Source: Nitrospira sp. (GTDB lineage: Bacteria; Nitrospirota; Nitrospiria; Nitrospirales; Nitrospiraceae). From it: a stretch of DNA of 64,000 bases. The stretch spans positions 1 to 64,000 of the forward strand of contig JAFEBH010000028.1 in the NCBI GenBank assembly GCA_018242765.1, read 5' to 3'. Both the position numbers and the translations under genes were made by a program. Shown here piece after piece: positions 9,156 through 16,804 of the stretch. Each line of letters begins with the position of its first letter. Positions within the stretch are counted from its first letter, which is position 1. Below the pieces are notes generated by a model. It ran no database searches and was not told where the DNA came from. It worked only from the letters and a program-made list of their open reading frames with translations.

Positions 9156-10090
9156 GATGACTTGTGGTCCTTTCCATTCGTTAGACGTGTCGTGTGCGCT
9201 CGAGGATGGGCCCGGTCATAGACCGCGAGCAGTTGGTCCATCGCCACATGCGTATATTTTTGCGTGGTACTCAGTGAAGCATGACCGAGTAGTTCCTGGA
9301 TCGATCGGAGGTCGGCTCCTTCGTCGAGAAGGTGTGTCGCGTACGAATGTCGGAGGGCATGGGGACTGACGGCTCCGCTCACAAGACGGCTGGAGTACCG
9401 GGCGACCATCTTGGCGACACTTCTGGTGGTCAGCCGTCCACCACGATGATTCAAGAACATCGGGGATGAAGGATGACGGTTGCGAGGAGTCGGTTTCAAG
9501 GACTGGCGATACTCGCGGATGGCCTGCAGCGCCACATCGCCGATCGGAACCAAGCGTTCTTTGCGGCCTTTTCCCTTCAAGCTGACGATCCCGTCCGCTT
9601 CGTCGAGGTCATTAAGATTGATCCCGACGACCTCGCTCACTCGCGCACCGGTCGAATACATCGTTTCCAGCAGGGCACGGTCACGGAGAGAGAGAGGCGA
9701 TGAGTCAGAGGGAAATGTCATAAGGGCCGCCGCGTCATCCTTCGTGAGTACGCGAGGGAGGCGCTTCGGTAGTTTTGGGCTCCTCAGCGTCTCAGTCGGA
9801 TTTACTTTGACGAGCTCTTCACGGAGGAGGAAGCGGAAGAAGCTGCGCAGGCTTGCCAGTTTTCTTGCCAGGGACGCCGCTTTCTTGCCTTGTCGGTCCA
9901 ACGAGTGGAGATGGGCACGGATCTCGTCGCTGGAGATCGAGTCAACGCGGATGGACGAGGCGCCCTTCTTGGTGCTTCTGAGGAAGCCAGTCAGCTGCTG
10001 AAGGTCTGAGTGATAGTTGCGGATCGTCTCAGGGGACGCATTGCGTTCGACCTGGAGGTACATTACGAAAGCCTTGATTGCGTCTTCCAT
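9152..10090 (-). CDS. xerC: Tyrosine recombinase XerC
   Basis: A 312-residue site-specific recombinase that resolves chromosome dimers at dif. The N-terminal SAM-like core-binding domain spans about residues 1-90 and the catalytic domain follows. All active-site residues are present: Arg150 (STGARVSEV), Lys174 ([11 protein letters not shown]), His244 and Arg247 ([12 protein letters not shown]), His270 ([10 protein letters not shown]) and Tyr279 (KYTHV). Its place between trmFO and hslV is that of codV in the Bacillus codV-clpQ-clpY operon, so this is the housekeeping XerC, not a phage integrase. Its start lies inside the end of trmFO (28-bp overlap). Confidence 0.95.
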   Translation of the reverse strand: MEDAIKAFVMYLQVERNASPETIRNYHSDLQQLTGFLRSTKKGASSIRVDSISSDEIRAHLHSLDRQGKKAASLARKLASLRSFFRFLLREELVKVNPTETLRSPKLPKRLPRVLTKDDAAALMTFPSDSSPLSLRDRALLETMYSTGARVSEVVGINLNDLDEADGIVSLKGKGRKERLVPIGDVALQAIREYRQSLKPTPRNRHPSSPMFLNHRGGRLTTRSVAKMVARYSSRLVSGAVSPHALRHSYATHLLDEGADLRSIQELLGHASLSTTQKYTHVAMDQLLAVYDRAHPRAHTTRLTNGKDHKSS

Positions 10091-11379
10091 GCGTCAAAAT
10101 CCTCAAGGGCCCGCTGGCTCAGCGCACGGCGCTTCTTCTCCTTGTCCCTTGGCGTATTGGACAGGGGTGGGAACAGACCGAAATTGGTGTTCATCGGTTG
10201 GAAGTGACGAGGATCCGATGAAGCGACATGAGACACCAGGCATCCATGAGCTGTCGTGGGCGGCGGTGTAATCAGCGGTTGTCCGGTGAGGGCCCGCGCG
10301 GCGTTGATCCCGGCGAGGCCTCCCATGGCCGCTGATTCCGTATAGCCTTCCACCCCGACGAGCTGCCCGGCAAAGAAGAGGGAAGCGCGGGCTTTGAATT
10401 GCAAGGTGTTCATCAGCAACTGAGGCGAATTGATAAACGTGTTGCGATGCAAACTGCCATACCGGAGAAATTCTGCCTGTTCGAGCCCAGGAATCATACG
10501 AAACACGCGCTTCTGCTCCGGGTAGGTGAGTTTGGTCTGGAAGCCCACCAGGTTGTAGCAGGTGCGATGAATATTTTCTGTCCGCAGCTGAACGACCGCA
10601 GCTGGTTCGATTCCCGTTCGAGGATCTTTGAGTCCCACCGGTTTCATGGGACCGAACTGCATGGTCTGACGGCCGCGCTCTGCCAGCACTTCAATCGGCA
10701 CACAGGCCTCAAAGTAGGGTGTCTTCTCAAATTCCTTGGGCTGTACCTTCTCAGCCGCCATCAAGGCATCGTAGAACGCATTGTACTGCTCTGCCGTCAT
10801 GGGGCAATTTAAATAATCATCCCCGCCCTTGTCGTAGCGAGAGGCACGGAAGACGATCTCCATATTAATCGAGTCGGTATCGACGATCGGCGAGATGGCG
10901 TCATAAAAATAGAGGTGCTGGGACTTTGTGGCAGCGCGGATGGCTTGAGAGAGTTTGTCCGATGTTAAGGGACCTGTCGCGACAATACAGAAGCAGTCTG
11001 TTGGGATCTCCTCAATTTCCTCGTGGAGAATGCGGATGTTCGGATGACCTTCCAAGGCTCGAGTGATGTGTTGAGAGAACTGGTCGCGATCAACAGCCAG
11101 CGCCGATCCAGCCGGCACTTTGGCTTGCTCAGCGGCGGAGATAATCAGCGAATTCAGCCGCCGCATCTCTTCTTTCAGGATGCCCGGTGCGTTTAGCGGA
11201 TCGGAAGAGCCGAGCGAGTTCGAGCAGACGAGTTCGGCCAAGCCACCCGTCTTGTGCGCCTTCGTCATCTCCTTCGGGCGCATCTCGTAGAGCGTCACCT
11301 TGGCGCCGCGATTCGCCGCCTGCCATGCCGCTTCTGATCCAGCCAGACCCCCACCTACGATGACGACATCATCTCTCAT
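10063..11379 (-). CDS. trmFO: Methylenetetrahydrofolate-tRNA-(uracil-5-)-methyltransferase
   Basis: A folate- and FAD-dependent enzyme forming m5U54 in the T-loop of tRNAs (formerly gid). The N-terminal FAD motif is VVIVGGGLAGSEAAW. Other family marks are LVCSNSLGSSDPLNAPG, CPMTAEQYNAFYDAL, QFGPMKPVGLKDPRTG and GYTESAAMGGLAGINAAR. The start at 11379 is preferred over the upstream in-frame ATG at 11388 because AAGGA then sits eight or nine bases ahead of it. Trm(FO) replaces TrmA in many Gram-positives and deep lineages. It heads the xerC-hslV-hslU run. Confidence 0.95.
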   Translation of the reverse strand: MRDDVVIVGGGLAGSEAAWQAANRGAKVTLYEMRPKEMTKAHKTGGLAELVCSNSLGSSDPLNAPGILKEEMRRLNSLIISAAEQAKVPAGSALAVDRDQFSQHITRALEGHPNIRILHEEIEEIPTDCFCIVATGPLTSDKLSQAIRAATKSQHLYFYDAISPIVDTDSINMEIVFRASRYDKGGDDYLNCPMTAEQYNAFYDALMAAEKVQPKEFEKTPYFEACVPIEVLAERGRQTMQFGPMKPVGLKDPRTGIEPAAVVQLRTENIHRTCYNLVGFQTKLTYPEQKRVFRMIPGLEQAEFLRYGSLHRNTFINSPQLLMNTLQFKARASLFFAGQLVGVEGYTESAAMGGLAGINAARALTGQPLITPPPTTAHGCLVSHVASSDPRHFQPMNTNFGLFPPLSNTPRDKEKKRRALSQRALEDFDAWKTQSRLS

Positions 11380-11476
11380 GATCAGCATTCCTTGCAGTGA
11401 ATGGCGGTTATTCTAGGAATCGTGTTTGAGTGAAGTCAAGGCAAACGACTGTGAATATGTGTTGTGTTCCAGAGGG

Positions 11477-11509
11477 CCGTTCGTGGTGAGCCTGTCGAAC
11501 CATGAACGG
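11477..11509. repeat. REP-like palindromic element
   Basis: The segment begins CCGTTCGTGG and ends CCATGAACGG, forming an imperfect hairpin around GAGCCTGTCGAA. It lies in the 240-bp gap between trmFO and the TIR/FGE-like gene. Elements of this type with a GAGCCTG core are common extragenic repeats; genome-wide copies cannot be counted here. Confidence 0.5.
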
Positions 11510-11619
11510 AATCTGGGGATCCGCTAGGCTTCTTGCCTTTGTCAGACGACCGGGTAGAATGCGCCGGTGAAGTGGACCGGTGCCTCAAGGAGCCTGTTGT
11601 CAGTACGAGTGACTCGACC

Positions 11620-12978
11620 ATGAGTAAGATCCTGATCTCCTATCGCCGAGAGGACAGTGCAGACGCCACCGGGCGCATCTATGATCGGCTGGTCCAGCAG
11701 TTTGGGCGAACCGCTGTGTTCAAGGATGTGGATTCCATTCCCTTGGGCATCAACTTTTGGAAGCATTTGGATGAACAGGTGGCCAAGTGTGATGTGTTTC
11801 TGGCGATCATCGGCCCAGACTGGATGGGAATCAAAGCCGGTGAGGGAAAATCTAGATTGGATGACCCACGCGATCTCGTGCGGATTGAAGTCGAGTCCGC
11901 ATTGAAGCGGCAAATCCCTTTGATTCCAGTGCTGGTTCGAGGGGCCACGATCCCTGATCCAGAACGGATGCCAAGAAGCCTGCAAGAACTGTTGGACAGA
12001 AATGGCATTGCCGTTCGCTCTGACCCCGACTTTCATCGCGATATGGATCGGTTAATTGAGCATCTGAAGGGAGTGATTCAGGGTCAGCAAAAGACTCAGA
12101 AGATTCGAAACAAGGTAGTGCTGGTGGTTGGTGAGGAAGCAGAAAATGGTCCATCGGTCCTGATAGGAAAAAAGATCTCACGCCGGTTGGAACAGCCCAA
12201 AGAACTAACCCCTATATCACAACGGAATCGTATTCAAAGAAGCATTGTGGCGCCTGAGCAACCGTCATGCAACGCTCCAGTGGATATGGTGAAAGTCCCC
12301 AAAGGGCTATTTTTGTATGGTGATGAGAGAACTCGTAAGGTGATGATTGACTATGACTATTGGATCGACAAGTATCCGGTAACGAATGAGAAGTACAAAG
12401 CATTCATCTCGGCGGGAGGTTACAAAAATCGGAAGTACTGGTCAAAAGAAGGGTGGAAGTGGAAGGCCAAGGACAAAATCACTGCCCCAGAGAATTGGGA
12501 TTGGAAGGCCATCGAATCGTCGAGGAAACAGCATCATCCTGTCGTTCTTGTCAGCTATTACGAAGCCGAGGCCTATGCTACATGGGTTGGCAAGCGCCTT
12601 CCAACCGAGCGGGAGTGGGAGAAAGCGGCGCGAGGTGAGGATGGGCGTAACTATCCTTGGGGCAAGGAGTTCGACAGACATAAATGTAACTGTGTCCGTG
12701 GATTCTTTTCTTCAGTCACAGCCTCATTTGGTGGTGGGTCTACGACACCGGTCAACAATTACCCCAGTGGGGTCAGTCCTTATGGCTGTTACGACATGGC
12801 GGGAAATGTGGAGGAGTGGTGTGAGAGTTGGTATGACAAAAGCAAGAGCGAGCGCGTGGCTCGTGGCGGTTCCTGGAGCGACTCACCGAAGTTAGTCCGT
12901 GCGCCATACCGGTACGGGTACTCGACCGTCGACCGGAGCGACAACCTTGGCTTCCGTCTTGCCCAGGACATTCCCTAA
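11620..12978 (+). CDS. TIR domain fused to an FGE/SUMF1-like (C-type lectin fold) domain
   Basis: A 452-residue two-domain protein. Residues 1-150 are a bacterial TIR domain: KILISYRREDSADATGRIYD, then KDVDSIPLGINFW, then VRIEVESALKRQIPLIPVLV. Glu90 sits where TIR NADases carry their catalytic glutamate. A basic linker (150-230) leads to an FGE-sulfatase domain (about 235-450) with DKYPVTNEKYKAF, RLPTEREWEKAARG, YPWG, GCYDMAGNVEEWCESWY, RGGSW and a final LGFRLA. The C-terminal block lacks the paired cysteines used by true formylglycine-generating enzymes, so this half is probably a binding module. The start at 11620 gives MSKILISY; a longer ORF begins at 11533 but adds only unconserved residues. 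Lone gene in an accessory patch; a role in defence or NAD-based signalling is inference. Confidence 0.85.
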   Translation: MSKILISYRREDSADATGRIYDRLVQQFGRTAVFKDVDSIPLGINFWKHLDEQVAKCDVFLAIIGPDWMGIKAGEGKSRLDDPRDLVRIEVESALKRQIPLIPVLVRGATIPDPERMPRSLQELLDRNGIAVRSDPDFHRDMDRLIEHLKGVIQGQQKTQKIRNKVVLVVGEEAENGPSVLIGKKISRRLEQPKELTPISQRNRIQRSIVAPEQPSCNAPVDMVKVPKGLFLYGDERTRKVMIDYDYWIDKYPVTNEKYKAFISAGGYKNRKYWSKEGWKWKAKDKITAPENWDWKAIESSRKQHHPVVLVSYYEAEAYATWVGKRLPTEREWEKAARGEDGRNYPWGKEFDRHKCNCVRGFFSSVTASFGGGSTTPVNNYPSGVSPYGCYDMAGNVEEWCESWYDKSKSERVARGGSWSDSPKLVRAPYRYGYSTVDRSDNLGFRLAQDIP

Positions 12979-13033
12979 CCCTTTATCTTTTGACCCTTTG
13001 CTTCTTCACATGTCTTCAGCGTTATTCTCTCGG

Positions 13034-13512
13034 TCACATTGCGTCAGTCCTTGTATGCCCAGGCTGCTTGCGACTGGTTTCCGCCTTCCTCTTGGCCGAA
13101 TGTGCCTGCACATAGGATCGCAGCACGGCGTTGATCTTGGTTTGATACCCGGCTCCTAGCCCGCATTATTCATGAACGCTTCTGCTGCAATTGCCGATCC
13201 GCTGTTCCGACGAACCTGCGGCCAGCGGGCTCGCCCCTCGAATCCTCGATGTACTGCACGAGTACGCCTCAGATCCTCCTGACTCCGCGCGCCGGTCTCA
13301 CGACGCGGCTAAGCAATTTCGCAACGAACTGTCTGAATAATGTGGGCTTACCGCTTAACCCAACCCACGACATCTTCGTCCAACCGGAGGGACAAAAGGG
13401 TTTTGACGGGTGGAAGCATGACTTGCGCCTTTTCTCAAAACTTGGCGTCCGTCGGCAGGATGTCTGAGTAATCAATCGCGTGGTCCGTGTGATTGGATCT
13501 TCTATCGTGCAT
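13034..13512 (-). pseudogene. BrnA-type antitoxin pseudogene
   Basis: Reading the minus strand from the ATG at 13512 gives a BrnA-like antitoxin: HAIDYSDILPTDAKF, a TGA where a Trp is expected, then EKAQVMLPPVKTLLSLRLDE and DVVGWVKR, then TAA. After about 190 bp of foreign sequence the family's C-terminal helix resumes in another frame as GAGYQTKINAVLRSYVQAH and ends at a TGA at 13034-13036. Two lesions, a nonsense codon and an insertion, make it a clear remnant of a ribbon-helix-helix antitoxin. No partner BrnT toxin is recognisable in the 136 bp upstream. The family name is from memory of the YSDIPPTD and GYQTRINAVLR signatures. Confidence 0.72.
13157..13350. mobile_element. Short insertion element with terminal inverted repeats (MITE or IS relic)
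   Basis: About 190 bp bounded by 15-bp inverted repeats matching at 14 positions (AGCCCGCATTATTCA near 13158-13172; its complement TGAATAATGTGGGCT near 13335-13349). The element separates the two halves of the BrnA-like reading frame exactly between WVKR and GAGYQT. TA dinucleotides flank both ends, as for Tc1/mariner-IS630 type insertions, but the exact borders are uncertain. On the plus strand an open frame from about 13239 ends with NELSE and a TAA at 13338-13340 inside the right repeat, which could be the tail of a lost transposase. It is too short to encode a transposase. Confidence 0.62.
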
Positions 13513-13648
13513 TGTGGCCGATCGCGATTTTCGATGTGCCTCTTTCAATAGCGGGCCAGCTAATTGGTCTGTGGCATAGAGCGGCTGACGTATTTGTGAA
13601 AGAACTAGCGATCAGGCGTTTCAGGTTCTGAGAAAATATTTCGATGGC

Positions 13649-13987
13649 CTAAGGCTGTAAGGCGAGCGTGATACGGATCGCCTCGTCGACCGCCATCAAC
13701 TCGTCGTGGCTCAACCTGTCGATTCTTGATCGTAATCGTGATTTGTCCAATGATCGGATTTGGTCACCCAAGACCCGAGCTGGCTTGCCGTTGACGACGA
13801 CCTCGGCTTCTCCTGGATACAACGACTCGATGTTGCTGGTGAGCGGCAGCACCACTACGCGAGAGCCGAAGGTATTACACGAGTTGTTTGACACGATCAC
13901 GGCAGGTCTGGTCTTCTTGATTTCGGATCCGGTCGCGGGATCTAATGCCACCCAATAGACGTCCCCTCGACGGGGTAGCTTTTTCAC
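13649..13987 (-). CDS. MazF/PemK-family mRNA interferase toxin
   Basis: A 112-residue toxin of the MazF family, an endoribonuclease that cleaves mRNA. Diagnostic pieces are RRGDVYWVALDPATGSEIKK, TRPAVIVSNN, VVVLPLTSN and the C-terminal IRSLDKSRLRSRIDRLS. The conserved Arg in KKTRPAVI and Thr in PLTSN fit the active site. Length and fold order are normal, so it looks intact. Its start overlaps the stop of the antitoxin gene by 4 bp, the usual translationally coupled arrangement. Cleavage specificity cannot be read from sequence. Confidence 0.92.
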   Translation of the reverse strand: MKKLPRRGDVYWVALDPATGSEIKKTRPAVIVSNNSCNTFGSRVVVLPLTSNIESLYPGEAEVVVNGKPARVLGDQIRSLDKSRLRSRIDRLSHDELMAVDEAIRITLALQP

Positions 13988-14211
13988 TTAGGCCACCCTT
14001 CACCCTCTGTGGTCTCCCAGTCATTCTCTAGTTCCCTCCGCCAACGTTCCTTTCGGGCGGCCCGATAGGCTTCATCAAGGGATTTCCTGTCTGGATGAAG
14101 TTTCGCTCGCACTGCGGAGGAAATGAATGCGCTGATCTTCTTCGGCGGCACTTCCTGCTTCAGTCTCGCGTAAATGTCTTCCTCCATCGTGATATTTAAT
14201 CTTACTGCCAT
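13984..14211 (-). CDS. Ribbon-helix-helix antitoxin paired with MazF
   Basis: A 75-residue antitoxin. Residues 1-40 (MAVRLNITMEEDIYARL, then ISAFISSAVRAKL) form a CopG/MetJ-type ribbon-helix-helix DNA-binding domain, and the charged C-terminus (RKERWRRELENDWETTEGEG) should wrap the toxin. The ORF is open farther upstream, but GGAGG lies five bases before the ATG at 14211, which sets the start. A perfect palindrome 24 bp upstream is the likely autoregulatory operator. It is not a classical AbrB-fold MazE, so the pair is a RHH-MazF hybrid type. Confidence 0.82.
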   Translation of the reverse strand: MAVRLNITMEEDIYARLKQEVPPKKISAFISSAVRAKLHPDRKSLDEAYRAARKERWRRELENDWETTEGEGWPK

Positions 14212-14234
14212 TGGCTCCTCCATGAAAATGCGAA

Positions 14235-14253
14235 TGCTGTATTGTATACAGCA
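14235..14253 (-). promoter_or_regulatory. Palindromic operator of the toxin-antitoxin pair
   Basis: A perfect inverted repeat, TGCTGTAT and ATACAGCA separated by TGT, is centred about 33 bp upstream of the antitoxin ATG. The size and symmetry fit a dimeric ribbon-helix-helix repressor, so autoregulation by the antitoxin is the natural reading. The inference is from position; no promoter boxes are assigned. Confidence 0.6.
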
Positions 14254-14302
14254 TTGATTGTTCTGGCAAGGTGGCGACCTTCCGTTACCCTTCAACGAGC
14301 CT

Positions 14303-14330
14303 GCCCTGAGTTTATCGAGAGGCTCAGGGC
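14303..14330. repeat. REP-like hairpin
   Basis: GCCCTGAG (14303-14310) and CTCAGGGC (14323-14330) form a perfect 8-bp stem within a sequence carrying the widespread GAGCCTG and GCTCAGGGCGAAC words of interspersed bacterial repeats. It lies between the toxin-antitoxin operator and tRNA-Val, and shares a GAGCCTG core with the element at 11477. Confidence 0.5.
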
Positions 14331-14401
14331 GAACAGATGAACTCTTGCGGAATGAGAAATTCAATGAGTTGGTTGATCACTCAAAAGGGAGTCCCCCCGC
14401 G

Positions 14402-14431
14402 TTGACTGCTCCCAAGGCACAGTGCTAGAGT
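14402..14431 (+). promoter_or_regulatory. Sigma-70-type promoter for tRNA-Val
   Basis: TTGACT (14402-14407) and TAGAGT (14426-14431) are separated by 18 bp. The -10 box ends 30 bp before the tRNA, a sensible distance for a short leader. Confidence 0.45.
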
Positions 14432-14461
14432 TTCCCCTCTTTTCGGCTCGTTTGTCAGGTT

Positions 14462-14536
14462 GGGCGATTAGCTCAGTGGTAGAGCGCTTCCTTCACACGG
14501 AAGAGGCCACAGGTTCGATACCTGTATCGCCCACCA
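14462..14536 (+). tRNA. tRNA-Val (anticodon CAC)
   Basis: A complete cloverleaf can be folded: acceptor GGGCGAT pairs with ATCGCCC, discriminator A is followed by an encoded CCA, the anticodon stem CTTCC/GGAAG encloses loop TTCACAC, and the T-loop is GGTTCGATACC. The anticodon CAC reads GTG valine codons. It sits at the right edge of the accessory patch, but no att-like duplicate of its 3' end was seen there. Confidence 0.95.
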
Positions 14537-14698
14537 TGCTCCTTCCAATCCATCCTTACTCCCCTAACGGGCTTCTGCTTGGCAAACCCCTCGATTCCTG
14601 GACAGAAACGGGGTTGTCGGCTAGACTTCAGTTTGTCTTTTGTGGCGTGTCTGATTCGAGATTCCAGTACTAGACGTCGAAACAAGCGAGGTTATGCT

Positions 14699-15040
14699 AT
14701 GAGAGGAACTGTGATGGGTATCGGAGTCCTAACGCTGCTGTTGATGGCAACCGGTTGCAGCACGACACACCAACAGAGTGCCGGGATGAATGATCGGGAA
14801 TATACGCCCCCGACGAGTATTTATAACATCTTGGACAGCACCGCCTTAGTCTACTCCTCCCCTGCTGCGGGATCGGCCGTCAATGACCATCCGCTTCGGT
14901 GGTTGGGCTTCATTGCGCATCCGATTGGGCATGCCTTTGATTACGCGGTCAATCGTCCGATCTATCGGGTTGGTGCTAGCTCTCCCTATCTCCACGGGTA
15001 TACGGCTGAAGATAGTATGCTGGATGCTCAACGCCAGTAG
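14699..15040 (+). CDS. Small predicted lipoprotein
   Basis: A 113-residue protein of unknown function. It starts with a lipoprotein signal (MRGTVMGIGVLTLLLMATGC), where Cys20 would be lipidated. The mature part contains TPPTSIYNILDSTALVYSSP and GFIAHPIGHAFDYAVNRPIY, which I do not recognise. The start at 14699 is chosen over an upstream in-frame ATG because it puts the lipobox at the right distance and has GAGG eight or so bases ahead. A strong terminator follows 30 bp after the stop, so it forms a single-gene unit. Confidence 0.72.
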   Translation: MRGTVMGIGVLTLLLMATGCSTTHQQSAGMNDREYTPPTSIYNILDSTALVYSSPAAGSAVNDHPLRWLGFIAHPIGHAFDYAVNRPIYRVGASSPYLHGYTAEDSMLDAQRQ

Positions 15041-15071
15041 GTAGATCGAGTCATCTGATCGCGTACGGCTG

Positions 15072-15105
15072 AAGCCCGCTCTTCAAATGAAGAGCGGGCT
15101 TTTTG
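15072..15105 (+). terminator. Rho-independent terminator of the small lipoprotein gene
   Basis: A perfect 13-bp stem (AAGCCCGCTCTTC with GAAGAGCGGGCTT) and a 4-base loop is followed directly by a T-run (TTTTG). It is a textbook intrinsic terminator. Confidence 0.93.
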
Positions 15106-15152
15106 TTTCCGCCTCGTCCGAATCCGCCCAAATCGTGGTATGGTTCCGCTCA

Positions 15153-16313
15153 ATGCATCCCTTCATGAGTGCGATCCGATACTGGTTCTTGGTTGGCCTG
15201 CTTGTGCCAGTGGGGTTCACCCTGGGATGCGGAGGATCAGATGCGCCTGTGCGGCCTCCGCTCCCTCCTTCCAAGAGCGATCTTGTACTCTTGGCCTCGA
15301 CGGTCCTCTGTGAGCGAAAGGCCGACTTCTTGAACAAGCATCCCTCCGCGACGCAGCCACCGCAAACCTGGGGGAGTGGTCAGGAACTCACCATTGCTGG
15401 GGAACGCAGTGCCTCGCACGGCGATGAGTCCTATTTTTTCGATGAGGATGGTGTGTTGGTTGGGGCGCTCTTTATGTTTCCTAGAGGGCTTGACTTGGGC
15501 CCCTATCCTATCCTGCGTGATACGCTGTCACGACTGAAGCCCTCCCTTGAATTCTATTTGAATGTGGCCCAGTTGGAAACGAAAACGAACATGGAGAGCA
15601 GCTCGCTTCTGGAAACCGGCGATGAGAAAAGCACCACGCAATATCTCGTGACCGGATTACGCGACCATACGATTCTGCTCCAGGCCTCCTTCACCATCGA
15701 CCCCTATGTTCGACTCTTTTCTCCCTATCGACGCGAATTTCTTGATCGACTTCGTCATCCGACTGGGGGTACGGGAGGCCAGACTATGGAAAGCCAGGGA
15801 ACCGAGGATAAGGAACCGTTCCCCTCGTTACAGCAATTCGCCCGTGGCCAGACGGCACAGCTCGCCTATTGCGGTGAGAAAAATTATGACATTGCCGTGG
15901 ATGCCTACCAGCGAGCCATTGAGAGTGGGTTCACGAACAAGGTATGGCTGGCCGAAGCACGGCATAAACTCGGCGTGGCCTTGTTGGTCAAGGGCCATGT
16001 GGAACAGGCGAAATCCGAGTTGCTCCAGTCACTCGCGCTCAGGCCGAATGTTCCGGAGGTGCTGAATAACCTGGGCACGGCTCAGATCAAACTTGGCGAC
16101 AAGGTTGCCGGTTTGAGTTCGTTCGAGAGAGCGATCGTTCTGCGCCCCAATTATGCACTGGCCCGCTACAACTTGGCAGAGGCTTCTGAAGCGACAAATC
16201 CCAAACGTGCGCTTTCGGAATATGAAACCTATGTCGCGATTGTCGAAGGCATTCCGGAGGAAGCCGACCGGATCGTGCATGCGAAAGAACGGATCAAGGT
16301 TTTGAAGCGTTAG
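15153..16313 (+). CDS. TPR-repeat lipoprotein
   Basis: A 386-residue predicted lipoprotein. MSAIRYWFLVGLLVPVGF precedes the lipobox FTLGC, and the lipidated Cys is followed by a proline-rich stretch (VRPPLPPSK). Residues about 30-215 are a domain I do not recognise. From about residue 235 there are tetratricopeptide repeats: AQLAYCGEKNYDIAVDAYQR, ARHKLGVALLVKGHVEQAKS, NNLGTAQIKLGDKVAGLSSF and ALARYNLAEAS. The ORF is open back to 15087, but that would start inside the preceding terminator, so the ATG at 15153 (or 15165) is used. It probably acts as a protein-interaction scaffold on the envelope. It runs convergently toward the dksA-like gene. Confidence 0.75.
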   Translation: MHPFMSAIRYWFLVGLLVPVGFTLGCGGSDAPVRPPLPPSKSDLVLLASTVLCERKADFLNKHPSATQPPQTWGSGQELTIAGERSASHGDESYFFDEDGVLVGALFMFPRGLDLGPYPILRDTLSRLKPSLEFYLNVAQLETKTNMESSSLLETGDEKSTTQYLVTGLRDHTILLQASFTIDPYVRLFSPYRREFLDRLRHPTGGTGGQTMESQGTEDKEPFPSLQQFARGQTAQLAYCGEKNYDIAVDAYQRAIESGFTNKVWLAEARHKLGVALLVKGHVEQAKSELLQSLALRPNVPEVLNNLGTAQIKLGDKVAGLSSFERAIVLRPNYALARYNLAEASEATNPKRALSEYETYVAIVEGIPEEADRIVHAKERIKVLKR

Positions 16314-16321
16314 GGTTGCTT

Positions 16322-16338
16322 CCGCTGGAAAGCGGTTT
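16322..16338. terminator. Weak hairpin between convergent TPR and dksA-like genes
   Basis: CCGCT-GGAA-AGCGG followed by TTT directly after the TPR gene stop could be a short terminator for the plus-strand gene. The stem is only 5 bp, so support is modest. Confidence 0.3.
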
Positions 16339-16390
16339 GATAAGTCGGAGGGCTTGGTCGTCTGCTCCGAGGAGTGCGAATACACCGAGC

Positions 16391-16804
16391 TCAGCTTCGA
16401 GCTTGCTCTTCCTGTTCCTGAAGGGTCTTGCACTCAATGCAAAAGGTAGTGACCGGGCGGGCTTTGAGCCGCTTGTACGGAATCTCTCCACCGCACCCTT
16501 CGCAAATCCCATAGGTCTCGGTCGTCATCCGCTCGAGCGCCTCGTCGATCTTCTTCAAGAGCTTCCGTTCCCGGTCGAGAATGCGCATGGAGAAACCCTG
16601 ATCGACCTCGGCAGAGGCTTGATCGCTGACATCAGGAAATGCTTCAGGGTTCTCGCGGTGTGTCAGCACCTCACCCGTCTCACTGAGGATCGCGGCTCGT
16701 TGGCGCTCAAGGTCCTGACGGATGTCGGAGTACTTTGGGCTTGCGGATGTAGTCTCTCGATTCGCGGCCGAAGCAGGCTGTTTCTTGGAAGGAGGTGTTT
16801 TCAT
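16391..16804 (-). CDS. DksA/TraR-family zinc-finger protein
   Basis: A 137-residue protein of the DksA family, which binds the RNA polymerase secondary channel and works with ppGpp on transcription initiation. It has a coiled-coil region (about residues 28-95) with the tip motif DxxDxA (Asp58, Asp61, Ala63), and a four-cysteine zinc finger (Cys101, Cys104, Cys122, Cys125). The first 25 residues are Ser/Pro/Lys-rich and unconserved. With both tip aspartates present it may be a functional DksA, though several paralogues often coexist. No partner gene is adjacent. Confidence 0.88.
   Translation of the reverse strand: MKTPPSKKQPASAANRETTSASPKYSDIRQDLERQRAAILSETGEVLTHRENPEAFPDVSDQASAEVDQGFSMRILDRERKLLKKIDEALERMTTETYGICEGCGGEIPYKRLKARPVTTFCIECKTLQEQEEQARS

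Noticed and set aside
11620-12978. The FGE-like domain as a target of a diversity-generating retroelement
   Set aside because: FGE/C-type-lectin domains are typical variable proteins of such systems, but I see no reverse transcriptase gene and no adenine-biased template repeat in the window.
14462-14536. tRNA-Val as an integration site for an island
   Set aside because: No integrase lies next to it and no direct repeat of its 3' end was found in the neighbouring accessory patch. XerC at 9152 is the housekeeping recombinase.
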